A DNA stretch of 64,000 bases from Streptomyces sp. NBC_00513. GTDB lineage: Bacteria > Actinomycetota > Actinomycetes > Streptomycetales > Streptomycetaceae. The first letter of the stretch is position 1. Each line of letters opens with the position of its first letter. The stretch lies in the NCBI RefSeq assembly GCF_041431415.1, contig NZ_CP107845.1, positions 248,001-312,000 on the forward strand, read 5' to 3'. Shown in pieces: positions 34,055-42,871 of the stretch. A program made the position numbers and the translations under genes. The notes below the pieces were generated by a model, which saw only the letters and a program-made list of their open reading frames with translations, did no database searches and was not told the DNA's origin.

Positions 34055-34101
34055 CGGACCCGACGCCACCCCTCCGACCAGGTCGCCGTCCGCCTCGGCA
34101 T
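33894..34101 (-). pseudogene. small conserved Streptomyces-type protein, frameshifted
   Basis: Reads MPRRTATWSEGWRRVRYDGV, AIGVAHRPEDIRVFLAAAGL and ENAEDVDRTDPD. One base-shift later the other frame gives FVEWRGAGPEAWEP and a stop at about 33894. The two parts fit one 68-residue protein whose C-terminal EWRGxGPxxWEP motif I associate with small Streptomyces proteins. Unshifted, the frame runs on into nonsense. No function known. Confidence 0.45.
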
Positions 34102-34149
34102 GCTGCGCAGCGATGTCGACCACTCGTCCGCCTCGGCCTTCTGCGCCCG

Positions 34150-34311
34150 GTCCGAACGGTCACCGTCGACTACGGCAAAGCCCGCGGCGGCGAAGTCGAC
34201 GTGAACCTCTACCGGGCCCTGGACGTCGCCCTTCTCCCCCTGCTGCGCCCCGAACTCGACTGGCCAGGCTTGCGGGTGTTGGGGTGGGCGCCCGGCCCCC
34301 CGCCCGGCTGA
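34150..34311 (+). pseudogene. C-terminal remnant, family unknown
   Basis: VRTVTVDYGKARGGEVDVNL then YRALDVALLPLLRPELDWPG looks like genuine coding sequence ending in a stop at 34309-34311, but the sequence before it shares no continuity and overlaps the convergent gene. Not recognised. Confidence 0.3.
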
Positions 34312-34546
34312 TCCCTGAGGCGGGCGGCGACGTCGTCACGGTGGCCGTGGTGGCGGCGATCGCCGAGGTGGGACGGGCGACCGTGACCGCCTGACGGCGC
34401 CAGTACTGATCTCGGCGCGGGTGACGGTGAGGGCTTCGCCCGGATCGGGGTTCTCCAGAGGGGCAAACGGCTGCGGTCGTGAGCGGTCTGCAAAACCGTC
34501 TGATTTGGCGGGGTATCCGGTGGGCGGTGCTGGTGAGTGTGCCCGC

Positions 34547-35323
34547 TCAGCCGGTCGGAGGGTTCTGTGTCGCCTCGCGTGCCTCGTTGAGGGCTTGCTG
34601 CCTGATGTCGCCGAACAGTTGCATCGTGGTGGCGGCCAGGATGTCATCCCTGCCGATGGTGCGCCTGTCCCCGCTGCGGGTGGACAGGGGATGGGAGAAG
34701 TCGTTGGGGAGTGGCGGTGGGGCCGATTCGCCCGGTATGCCGATGGTGACGCTGCCGAACCATTTGACGCCGCCCTCGCGGACGACCATGGCCGCGTCCC
34801 GGGCGAGGCCCGTCAGGAGCATGCTCGCGATCCCGTCGAGGTCTCGGACCATCGCGGGAACGGCCGTGGCCCCCCGGCTCCACAGCAGCTTCTTGACGCC
34901 GGCCTCGAACCTGTGAGCGCCGACCACGGCACTCGGTTTGCGCGACCTGCTGCGCTTACGGGAAGGCACGACGACACCCTCCTCGTCGTACATGACACCG
35001 GTCAGGCCTTTGAACGTCGGGCTGTGCTCATACCATCCTTCTCCCACCTCAAGTTCGACGTTCGCGCTGATCGACGAGACAAGGTCCCCAGGTACCAGCT
35101 TCCCCCGGGCCTCCTCCCCCGCCGCTTTCCGCGCGCCGTCGATGATCGCCGTCAACACCGTCCGCGTCACCGACGAGGCAGCCCACGCGGCCGACCGGGC
35201 AACGTGCATCGAGGTCACGTCCCTGAACACCGCTTTGACAAGGGAAGGCTTGAACGGTGAGACATCTATGCCCGGGGCGTTCTCGGGGCCACCGAGAGCA
35301 GGGTGGGAGGGCTGTGCGGACAT
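34547..35323 (-). CDS. candidate H2A/H2B-type histone-fold doublet
   Basis: 258 residues, no signal peptide. Residues about 27-90 (LVKAVFRDVTSMHVARSA…, TRTVLTAIIDGARKAAGEEA, KLVPGDLVSSISANVEL) can be laid on the H2A histone fold without a gap: short helix, long helix, then the (R/K)(I/L)(I/V)P-x-(H/D)L strand-helix. A tail GLTGVMYDEEGVVVP resembles the H2A docking segment. After a basic linker (SRKRSRSRK), residues 138-252 lay on H2B: GVKKLLW, MVRDLDGIASMLLTGLARDA, RRTIGRDDILAATTMQLFGD and the C-terminal helix IRQQALNEAREAT, with a 30-residue insert before the last strand. This is alignment by eye; the family is otherwise unknown to me. Standalone gene; GGGAG twelve bases before the ATG. Confidence 0.45.
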   Translation of the reverse strand: MSAQPSHPALGGPENAPGIDVSPFKPSLVKAVFRDVTSMHVARSAAWAASSVTRTVLTAIIDGARKAAGEEARGKLVPGDLVSSISANVELEVGEGWYEHSPTFKGLTGVMYDEEGVVVPSRKRSRSRKPSAVVGAHRFEAGVKKLLWSRGATAVPAMVRDLDGIASMLLTGLARDAAMVVREGGVKWFGSVTIGIPGESAPPPLPNDFSHPLSTRSGDRRTIGRDDILAATTMQLFGDIRQQALNEAREATQNPPTG

Positions 35324-35609
35324 CGGAAGAAACGCTCCCTGCCATCGGAATGGTCAAAGGCCCACATCCACCACGCAGACCCACTCACTTCCCCATCCTC
35401 TACCGACGCAGCGCCTGGTCAAAGCCCGGAGGGGCACGGGTATACGACCAGCAGGTGCCGGCGGGCCCCACCCCTTGACGTCACCGGCCACGCCTGCCTG
35501 GCCGGCGGGTGTCGGGCCGGTTCGACGGCGCGGGCCGCAAGCAGCCTCTGCTGCTAGGACTTGTCCGGCCGATCATGCCGCTCGTTGGTGACGTCGAGGG
35601 AGGGGCCTG

Positions 35610-35840
35610 ATGAGTGCAGTGGAGTTGAGTCGGGCGGAAGCCGTTGCGCTCGTGCAGCGGATCATGGAAGCGGACAACGTCTCCGAAGGTGAGGCGAACG
35701 AATGGCCGGTCAGGCTCGACAGAGCTCTGGCCTGTCCGTCTGGTCACGTCAGCGGCCTGGTCTTTGGGCCGCCGGAGCGGGAGTTGTCGGCCGAGGAAGT
35801 GGTCGACCTGGGCTTGGCGCACCGGGCCACTGCCTTGTGA
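35610..35840 (+). CDS. e9imm-type (colicin/pyocin immunity-like) peptide
   Basis: 76 residues. LSRAEAVALVQRIMEADNVS, EGEANEWPVRLDRALACPSG and ELSAEEVVDLGLAHR follow the pattern of the small Streptomyces 'e9imm' proteins, which resemble colicin E9 immunity proteins (acidic four-helix bundle). GAGGGAGG lies about seven bases before the ATG. No nuclease bacteriocin gene is adjacent, so it is an orphan. It is followed at once by a transposase remnant and a group II intron. Confidence 0.7.
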   Translation: MSAVELSRAEAVALVQRIMEADNVSEGEANEWPVRLDRALACPSGHVSGLVFGPPERELSAEEVVDLGLAHRATAL

Positions 35841-35849
35841 CGCCGGTAC

Positions 35850-35929
35850 TCAGCTGCGGAGCCAGACCACGAGGACTGCCGCGGTGGCGGTGCAGAGGAA
35901 GACGTAGTCGCGTTTGTCGTAGCGGGTGG
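35850..35929 (-). pseudogene. IS5-family transposase, last 26 codons
   Basis: Reads TRYDKRDYVFLCTATAAVLV then VWLRS and a stop at 35850-35852. This is the conserved C-terminus of IS5-type transposases. The group II intron begins at the next base, and sequence beyond the intron does not continue the transposase. Confidence 0.8.
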
Positions 35930-36534
35930 GTGCGCCACGAGGCGCCATGGAATCGAGTGAGGTGAGAGACCTTCACCACCGGGTTGTCGTAGCAATCCGG
36001 TTGAAGCTGGGGGCAGTTCGGTTCGGGGGATGCCGAGCCGAGCGGTAAGCAGCCCCGACAACGCCGGGACGGGTTGGTACTGCCAGACGATCCGGGTCCG
36101 GCTAGCGAGACAGGAAGGTGCACGCGAGAAATCAGTGCCTGACGCCCCGTAATTACGACACCGGCTCGAACCTGGCGGATCTGGGCCGGACGCAGTGCAC
36201 GACCACCAGCGCTCTTCGGTGGTCGACTCCGAAGCCGACTCCATTCATCGGTGGGGAGGCCACGCCGAAAGTCTGCGGCGTAAGCGTGGCGATGCTGCCG
36301 GGGTAGAGCTGGGCACCTCACCTGTCGATCGATTTCGTGGTGAACGTGGGAACTGTCCGCGGTCGTCCCTGTATCGGACATCCAGTCCGGTCGGGGACAG
36401 GTCCATCGCCGGCTGATGGCCGTCGGGCAGGACGGAGGCTCCGTAGTACTCCGAGGCCGGGAAAGCCGGTCACATGGGGAAGGGGGCCAGCAAGTCGGCA
36501 GTAAGGAGACTGGAATGCCAGGAGGCTGTCGCCG

Positions 36535-37965
36535 GTGAATACCGACGAGCTGGAATGGGCCTTGATGAAGGCCGAACGCCGGGTACTGGAGATCCAGACC
36601 AAGCTGCACCGTTGGGCTGTCGATGATTCTCATCGCAGGTTCGACGACCTGTTCAACCTCGTGGCCGATCCCGCCTTCCTGTTGGTGGCGTGGGACCGTG
36701 TCCGGGGAAACAAGGGTGCCCGCACGGCCGGAGTGGATGGGAAGACCGCCCGCTCCATCGAGGTCGGGCAAGGGGTCGAGACGTTTCTCGACAAGCTGCG
36801 GACCCAGATCAGAGACCGCAGCTTCTATCCGGTCCCTGTCCGCGAGCGGATGATTCCCAAGGCGAATGGCAAGCTTCGTCGTCTCGGGATTCCGACCGTG
36901 GCGGACCGAGTGGTCCAGGCGTCCTTGAAGCTGGTGCTGGAGCCGGTATTCGAAGCGGATTTCCTCCCGTGTTCTTATGGGTTCCGCCCGAACCGCCGAG
37001 CCCACGATGCGATCGCCGAGAGTCGCTACCTCGCCAGCCACGGATACGAGTGGGTGGTGGAGGGCGACATCACGGCGTGCTTCGACGAGATCGCGCACCC
37101 GGCCCTCATGGAACGGGTGCGGAATCGAATCGGGGACAAGCGGGTGCTGTCCTTGGTGAAGGCGTTCTTGAAGTCCGGGATCTTGTCCCGTGACGGAGCT
37201 TTCACGGACACACGCACCGGGACCCCGCAGGGCGGGATCCTGTCGCCGCTGCTGGCCAACATCGCACTCTCGGTCCTGGACGAGCACATCGCCCAGGCCC
37301 CCGGAGGGCCAGATGGCACCTCCGAGGACCGGCGCAGGAGACGGCGCCGAGGATTGCCCAACTACCGGCTGGTCCGGTACGCGGACGACTTCCTCGTACT
37401 CGTCTTCGGGCGCCGCGAACATGCCGAGGAACTACGCGACGAGGTCGCAGAGGCATTGAAGTCGATGGGCCTTCGCCTGTCGGTGGAGAAGACAAAGATC
37501 ACGCACATTGACGAGGGCCTTGATTTTCTCGGATGGCGCATCCAGCGCCACTGGAAACGGGGCACTGACCGGCAGTACATCTACACCTATCCCGCACGGA
37601 AGTCAGTACGTTCCGTAACGGGCAAGGTGAAGGAACTGACCGGACGACAGAACGTCGGCCTGTCGCTGGAGTCCTTGCTCCACCGACTGAACTCGGTGTT
37701 GCGAGGATGGTGCGCGTATTTCCGTCCCGGAGTGTCGAACGTCGCTTTCTGTTACCTCAGCCACTACACGTGGATGAGGGTGACTAGATGGATCCGGCGC
37801 AAACATCCCGGAATCACTTGGAAGCAGCTCCGCCGACGTTATTACAGCGGCGGCTGGTGGCCTGTCACAGAGGAAGCGGAACTGCTCAACCCGGCAAAGG
37901 TAAGCACGACCAGATACCGATACCGGGGAAAACTCATTCCGTCTCCGTGGCCCACTACGGCATGA
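36535..37965 (+). CDS. ltrA: group II intron reverse transcriptase/maturase
   Basis: 476 residues. RT blocks in order: DPAFLLVAWDRVRGNKGART then AGVDG; RPVSERMIPK-type block (VRERMIPKANGKLRRLGIPT); SYGFRPNRRAHDAI; VEGDITACFDEIAH; GTPQGGILSPLLANI; catalytic YADD in LVRYADDFLVLVFG; EKTKITHIDEGLDFLGW. Maturase domain X follows (LLHRLNSVLRGWCAYF, WIRRKHPGITWKQLRRRYY). No HNH endonuclease domain is seen at the C-terminus. GTG start. It should assist splicing and reverse-splice the intron into DNA sites. Confidence 0.95.
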   Translation: MNTDELEWALMKAERRVLEIQTKLHRWAVDDSHRRFDDLFNLVADPAFLLVAWDRVRGNKGARTAGVDGKTARSIEVGQGVETFLDKLRTQIRDRSFYPVPVRERMIPKANGKLRRLGIPTVADRVVQASLKLVLEPVFEADFLPCSYGFRPNRRAHDAIAESRYLASHGYEWVVEGDITACFDEIAHPALMERVRNRIGDKRVLSLVKAFLKSGILSRDGAFTDTRTGTPQGGILSPLLANIALSVLDEHIAQAPGGPDGTSEDRRRRRRRGLPNYRLVRYADDFLVLVFGRREHAEELRDEVAEALKSMGLRLSVEKTKITHIDEGLDFLGWRIQRHWKRGTDRQYIYTYPARKSVRSVTGKVKELTGRQNVGLSLESLLHRLNSVLRGWCAYFRPGVSNVAFCYLSHYTWMRVTRWIRRKHPGITWKQLRRRYYSGGWWPVTEEAELLNPAKVSTTRYRYRGKLIPSPWPTTA

Positions 37966-37997
37966 GGAACTGAACACCCCGGAACGAGATTTGTGGA

Positions 37998-38094
37998 GAG
38001 CCCGGTGCCCGGAGACGGGCACGCCGGGTTCGGGAGGCGACTCGGGGAAACCCACTGGTGGAAACATCAGCAGGGCGCCCCGAGTCGACCTCAC
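37998..38094 (+). ncRNA. group II intron domains V and VI
   Basis: Domain V, 34 bases from GAGCCCGGTGCCC to GCCGGGTTC: two paired arms with the GGAGAC loop and an internal bulge. Domain VI: GGCGACTCGGGG pairs with CCCCGAGTCGACC, leaving one unpaired A (38088) as branch point, followed by the 3' end TCAC. Confidence 0.85.
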
Positions 38095-38415
38095 CGTCTG
38101 CCTGGCCTGCGCGGCGCCTTCGGGGATCGGCTCCCACTCCCGCAGAAGGCTGAGCCGTTCCAACTCGGCGCGGAGGGTGGGGGCCAGGGCCCGCCACCGG
38201 TTCACCCGGTGGCGGCCGTCCTCGCGAAGCCGATCCCGCTCGGCCCGGAGCTCCGCGTGTGCCTGACGCCAGGCCACGCCCCGGAGGTTGAGTAGCCCGG
38301 CCTCCTGCTCGGCGGCGGCCTGCCACCGGGTCTCTGCGCTCTGGTGTGTGTCCACGAGGGCGTCGAGCCGGTCGAGGCCCTCGGGCCACACTGCGACGAC
38401 CATGGTCTGTCCCAT
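38095..38415 (-). pseudogene. coiled-coil protein, 3' end lost at the intron/IS5 junction
   Basis: About 107 codons from MGQTMVVAVWPEGLDRLDAL, through LNLRGVAWRQAHAELRAERD and RWRALAPTLRAELERLSLLR to EGAAQARQT, where the intron begins. The rest of the reading frame is missing on the other side. Heptad-rich, hydrophilic; family unknown. Either ATG (38415 or 38403) could start it; GGGGGC suits 38403. Confidence 0.5.
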
Positions 38416-38912
38416 GCCCCCATTATGACTTCCCCCGGGGCCCGTTCGGGCCGAATACCGGCAGGTCAGAGCTATAGGGGACTCCGCCCCCGGCTGATGG
38501 GCGACATGGATTCTTCGTCGCTTTGCGACAGGGGTGTACACCAGGTCGCGGCGCGTTGAGGGCTGGGATCTTTCGCCAAGGCGTGTCGTTCTTCTGCTGA
38601 AGGCCGGTGTCGTTTCCCGCTGAAGGTTGGCTGTCGCGTGGTTGAACCGTGCCGCAGGACCTGGGCCTCGGCGACCGCGCCAAGGCGCTCGAGTAGCTCA
38701 GTGCGAACCGGCTCGCGCACGCCGCGATCGTCGGCGGCGTCCAGGACGTCCTGCCCGAGTCGGAGGGGGGTCGCCTGGTTGGACCCGCCAGTGGCCCCTG
38801 CTCGCGGCCCCACGGCCTTGGGTTTCCTGGGGCCGGGGTGGGGCAGGGATGGCGGCGTTGATCATCCTCGGAGAGATCGGGTGGAAGCGTTAGTAGTCGG
38901 CAGAGCGGCACG
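38416..38912. other. no gene assigned
   Basis: A minus-strand stretch near 38640-38790 (LGQDVLDAADDRGVREPVRT then ELLERLGAVAEAQVLRHG) has protein-like character but no start, and it stops quickly. Likely a remnant; not identified. Confidence 0.3.
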
Positions 38913-39098
38913 GTGAAGTGGTTCGACGACGAGAAGGGGTACGGGTTCATCACGCCTCAGGCGGGTGATGACCTCTTCGTAGGCTTCAAGGCCATTCAGG
39001 CCGACGGCCTCAAGACCCTCAAGGAAGGGCAGGCCGTCAGTTTCGTCGTCACCGGGGGCCAGAAGGGCATGCAGGCCCAGGAGGTCCGGATCGCATAA
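38913..39098 (+). CDS. cold-shock-domain protein, short N-terminus
   Basis: 61 residues from [23 protein letters not shown] holds RNP1 (GYGFI), then FVGFKAIQ at the RNP2 position (usually FVHFS) and [20 protein letters not shown]. The normal first residues (M-A-S/T-G-T-V) survive as SGT just before the GTG, but no ATG precedes them, so the protein either begins at this GTG a few residues short or the gene has lost its start. RNP2 also deviates (VGF for VHF). It may bind single-stranded nucleic acid weakly. Confidence 0.7.
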   Translation: MKWFDDEKGYGFITPQAGDDLFVGFKAIQADGLKTLKEGQAVSFVVTGGQKGMQAQEVRIA

Positions 39099-39239
39099 CG
39101 CTGAACACCCCAACCGAGGGCTGCTCGCCCACTCCACCCCCAGCTGGGCGAGTGCGGCGAGCTGCGCGGGGGTGAGGCGGCCGCGGCACCTGCTGGCGGC
39201 TACGGGCCGCAGTCTTCCTTTCGGCCCGTATACGTCCGA

Positions 39240-39512
39240 TCAGGCCGTGATCTCCACGATGTCTACGCTCACCCGGATGTGGGTGTCGCTCTTGTCGACG
39301 TCTCCCCTGATCTTCAGCTTGGTCTTCTCGTTGAACTCGGTGGGCGGAAGGTCTTCTCTTGAGATTTCAACGGTGATGGTGCCCGTTACGTCCTGGAAAT
39401 TGTATTGGCCGGGGCCGACTTCCTGGATGACGTAGCCTGTGAGGGTCACTGGCGTGCCGTCAGTCGCCTTCGTTTTAGCATCGGCGACGGTGGACGCACT
39501 GACTGTGGTCAT
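39240..39512 (-). CDS. NirD/YgiW/YdeI-family OB-fold (BOF) protein
   Basis: 90 residues. After MTTVSASTVADAKTKATDGT the fold reads PVTLTGYVIQEVGPGQYNFQ, DVTGTITVEISREDLP and TKLKIRGDVDKSDTHIRVSV, the bacterial OB-fold pattern of YgiW-type stress proteins. Unlike YgiW it has no signal peptide, so it should be cytoplasmic. ATG at 39512 has GGAAAGGA nine bases upstream. The domain typically binds small ligands and is linked to stress tolerance. Single-gene unit. Confidence 0.75.
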   Translation of the reverse strand: MTTVSASTVADAKTKATDGTPVTLTGYVIQEVGPGQYNFQDVTGTITVEISREDLPPTEFNEKTKLKIRGDVDKSDTHIRVSVDIVEITA

Positions 39513-40237
39513 GCTTTCAATCCTTTCCAGAGTGTACGAGCCCAGGAGCCATGCGTTGCCAGGCTGGGCAGGCCGGAATGAATATCCCAGTTGGTCCTCA
39601 CGCCGCGTCGTGCGCCTCGCCCAGCAACTGGTATTTGACGCGATTACAGCGCTATTTGGCTTGGCCAGCAGCTGGCGGTGGAGCACCGCGAGTTAGCCGA
39701 TTCCGTACGCCAGACTGCCCAGTAGCCACGCGCAGGCCTCCGACGGAGGTGGCCTGTCCGTCTAGGGGCACAGCTGCCCTCAGGACTCCTCGGGGTCGGG
39801 GCTCCAGGTCGGCTCGCCGCAGGAACTTCAGAAGGTCGCCGGGATTTCCGAACGTGAGAGCGTTCGGTTGGGCTGGCCGTGCGCGCCGCCGTACCGGCTT
39901 GGCGGTGCCTGCGCGGGGAACCGCTCGGAAAGCTGCCTTCCCCGCACACTTCCCAAGGCGTCTTCACGGTGCCACGCGACCGCCCACGGCGCTCCACGGC
40001 GTGGGCAGCAGTGCACGCCGTGGGCGCAAGGAACATGCCGATCTCCGTCGAGCGGGCCCGCGTTCCCGGTGCGCCGGTGGCGAGCGCCGCCGGGGCACCG
40101 GCACGCCCTGGAGGGGGGACCAAGGCCGGACGTGTGTTCAGGCCGGGATCTGGTTGATGGCTTTGGTTGATGGTGACTCGCCGGCTGGTGGAGCGCTACT
40201 CGAACTGCCCGGGCCCGAACACGACGCGACGTGAGGC
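39513..40237. other. no gene seen
   Basis: Openness on both strands is compositional. No start with a ribosome site or domain signature was found. Includes the promoter region of the BOF gene and the downstream region of the decarboxylase. Confidence 0.3.
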
Positions 40238-42571
40238 TCACGTCATCTGGATGCCCAGGCGTACGCATTCGATGAGGTAGTCCCCCGTGTCGCCGTCGAT
40301 GGTGACACCGTGGGCCTCGCTGTGGAACCCGGGGAAGGCCCGGTCGAACGCCTCCAGCGCACGCAGGTAGCGCAGGACCGGGCCGTCCGGCGCGCCGAGC
40401 GCTTCTCCGGGCATCAGGACGGGGATCCCCGGGGGAGTCACGGTCACCATGGCCGCGGCCACCCTGCCGGCGGCCTGGGCGAGGGGGAGCCGTTCCGTGC
40501 CGCCCCGGATCAGCTGCCGGTAGCAGGCCTGGGGCGGGGCAACGGGTTCCGGCAGTTGCTGGAAGGCGGTGTCCAGGGCGTCGATCAGTTCCGCCCGGGT
40601 CAGGTGTTCGTGCATGTCCTGGCAGAGACCGCGCAGGGTCGTGCCGCTGTAGCGCTGCGGGTAGCGCTCGACGAGATCGGGCAGTACTTGGCGCAGCGGG
40701 GTGTCTGCGTCATGGAGGGCCTTGAAGTCCATGAGTGCGTCCATCAGGGTGCCCCACTTGCCCTTGGTGATGCCCATGGAGAACAGGACGAGGGTGGTGT
40801 AGGTGTCGGTCTTCTCCACGACGATGCCGCGGCCGGCCAGGTATGCGGTGAGGATGCGGGCGGGGATGCCCCAGGAGTCCGCCTCGCCGCGCGCATTGAC
40901 GCCGGGGCAGGTCAGCGTCACCTTGATGGGGTCCAGGAGGCACTGGCCCTCGCTGAGTCCCTTGAAGCCGTGCCAGTCCGCCTCCGGGACGAGCTCCCAG
41001 CAGCGGGGTTCGGAGGCCAGGAGTGCCGGTGAGGAGTCTGCGAAGGTCACGGTGGTCCCGTCGGCCGGGTCGGTGACGGTGTCGGGCTGCCAGACGCCGA
41101 AGAACCACGGCGGCCGGTCCCCGGCCTCCGCGATCCGGCGCCCGGTACGGACGAGGGCCTGCCGGAACCGCACGGCCTCGGTCACCGCCTCGTTGACCAG
41201 CCACTCGCCCTGCGGTCCGTCCATCATCGCCGCGGCCACGTCCAATGAGGCGATCATCGGGTACAGCGCCGAGGTGGTGCCGTGCATCATGAAGGTCTCG
41301 TTGAACCGGTGGTGCTCGACCGGCGCTCGGGGCGAGGACTTCACGTGGACCATGGCGCTCTGCGACAGGGCGGCCAGCAGTTTGTGCGTCGACTGGGTCG
41401 CGAAGACCGTGGGACGCTCGTCACCCTCGAGGGTGTCCGGCCCCACGGCCATGCCGTACCGGCCGGCGTACAGGGGATGGAAGCGCGCGTAGGCGAACCA
41501 GGCCTCGTCGAAGTGCAGCCGTGGAGTGCTGGGTGCCAGTGTGCGCGCCGTCTCCACGGTGTCGTAGCACAGGCCGTCGTACGTCGAGTTCGTGATCACC
41601 GCGTACTGGGCCTGGGGCGATACCGCGCCCGGTGTCAGCGGGTGGGCGGCGATCCGGGCGGCGACCGCGGCAGGCGCTGTCTCCCGCGCCGGAAGCGGCC
41701 CGGCCAGCCCGTATCCGTTGCGGGTCGGGACGAGGTAGACCGGGCGCGCACCCGACATCACCAGCCCGTGCAGCACTGACTTGTGGCAGTTGCGGTCCAC
41801 CAGGGCGATCTCGTCGGCGGTGACGCAGTAGTGGCCGACCATGCGGTCCGCGGTGGAGTCGCCCTGGAGCACGAAGTACGTGCGGTCGGCGCCGAAGATG
41901 CGGGCGGCGTTGCGCTCCGCTTCCCCGATGGGGCCGCTGTGCTCGAAGAGGGAACCCAGTTCCTCCACCGAGATCGACAGGTCGGTGCGGAAGAGCCGCT
42001 CACCGTAGTAGTCGAAGAAGGCCCGGCCGACGGGCGACTTCAAGAAGGCCACGCCGCCCGAGTGCGCCGGGGTGTGCCAGGAGTACTCGTGGGCGTCGTC
42101 GAACCGTCGCAGCGCTTTGAAGAACGGCGGCAGGACGGAGTCGCCGTACTCCCGGGCGGCGTTGAAGACCCGGCCCGCGATGAAGGACGGCGTGTCCTCC
42201 AGAGGCCAGATGTATCCGACGGCACTCTCCGCCACCCACAGGGGGAGGCGGTCCAGGCCGTGGTCCGATTCCTCGCTCATGACGACGAAGACGGGCAGGG
42301 CCGTGAATCGGCGGGTGATCTGGCGCAAGACGGCCGCTCCCCGGCCGTCGCTGTCCTCACCGGTCTCGGACGGCAGGTCCCAGGCAACGACCGCGGCCGA
42401 CAGGCCCGCCTCCGTACGCAGGGCGGCGCAGGCCGCCTCGACGGTCCGCGCCCACCGCACCTCCAAGCCACGGTTCTCCAACTCCTTTCCGATCCTTCGC
42501 AGTTGGTCACCACCGACGCCCCGACCCAAGGGGTCCTCGCGCAAAGCCAGCAGGACACTACCGTTCGCCAT
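40238..42571 (-). CDS. Orn/Lys/Arg-type PLP decarboxylase
   Basis: 777 residues, the length of large bacterial basic amino-acid decarboxylases. An N-terminal wing (1-130) precedes the fold-type I core: HEYSWHTPAHSGGVAFLKSP, RTYFVLQGDSTADRMVGHYC, DRNCHKSVLHGLVMSGARPV, then RLHFDEAWFAYARFHPLYAG and the PLP lysine in ATQSTHKLLAALSQSAMVHV. The C-terminal domain ends in a normal stop. ATG 42571 has GGAGAG five bases upstream. It would make a diamine or agmatine from a basic amino acid. A divergent oxygenase-like gene starts 300 bp away and may modify the same amino acid or amine; that link is inferred. Confidence 0.9.
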   Translation of the reverse strand: MANGSVLLALREDPLGRGVGGDQLRRIGKELENRGLEVRWARTVEAACAALRTEAGLSAAVVAWDLPSETGEDSDGRGAAVLRQITRRFTALPVFVVMSEESDHGLDRLPLWVAESAVGYIWPLEDTPSFIAGRVFNAAREYGDSVLPPFFKALRRFDDAHEYSWHTPAHSGGVAFLKSPVGRAFFDYYGERLFRTDLSISVEELGSLFEHSGPIGEAERNAARIFGADRTYFVLQGDSTADRMVGHYCVTADEIALVDRNCHKSVLHGLVMSGARPVYLVPTRNGYGLAGPLPARETAPAAVAARIAAHPLTPGAVSPQAQYAVITNSTYDGLCYDTVETARTLAPSTPRLHFDEAWFAYARFHPLYAGRYGMAVGPDTLEGDERPTVFATQSTHKLLAALSQSAMVHVKSSPRAPVEHHRFNETFMMHGTTSALYPMIASLDVAAAMMDGPQGEWLVNEAVTEAVRFRQALVRTGRRIAEAGDRPPWFFGVWQPDTVTDPADGTTVTFADSSPALLASEPRCWELVPEADWHGFKGLSEGQCLLDPIKVTLTCPGVNARGEADSWGIPARILTAYLAGRGIVVEKTDTYTTLVLFSMGITKGKWGTLMDALMDFKALHDADTPLRQVLPDLVERYPQRYSGTTLRGLCQDMHEHLTRAELIDALDTAFQQLPEPVAPPQACYRQLIRGGTERLPLAQAAGRVAAAMVTVTPPGIPVLMPGEALGAPDGPVLRYLRALEAFDRAFPGFHSEAHGVTIDGDTGDYLIECVRLGIQMT

Positions 42572-42871
42572 GACACTCTCCACGTGCGTCAACCCATCCC
42601 GACCTGCCAAGCATCGAGTTCAAACACCACGGACCGGGTCGGAATCCGGCGACCCTCACCCGTTCGGCGGGGGCGCACGACAGGGCACCCCAAGTTCCGC
42701 AGACCCCGGCTCGAAGACAGCGTCACCGTGGAGCGGGACGGCCCCCGGTGTAGACGTCGGGTTCGCGGACCGCGCTGGCACGGCCGGCGACCAGCACGGC
42801 CGGCCCACAGGCCACCGCGCCAAGTGGTCGAGGCGGGTTTGTTCCAGGCAAGGACGCGGGATGCATGCGCC

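Larger units (their letters stand above)
35930..38094 (+). mobile_element. group II intron with reverse transcriptase
   Basis: 2165 bp. The 5' end is GTGCGCC, matching the GUGYG consensus. The RT gene lies inside (36535-37965). The 3' end has a domain V hairpin (37998-38031) and domain VI with the branch-point adenosine bulged at 38088, seven bases before the inferred 3' splice site after TCAC. All parts needed for splicing and retrohoming appear present. It sits between an IS5 transposase end and the 3' end of an antisense truncated gene, so it does not interrupt a live gene. Confidence 0.9.

Noticed and set aside
32096..34123. 675-codon minus-strand open frame
   Set aside because: It crosses the signal peptide and repeats of the secreted trefoil gene in antisense and is low-complexity Arg/Gly/Pro.
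35749..37422. 557-codon minus-strand open frame
   Set aside because: Antisense to the group II intron reverse transcriptase.
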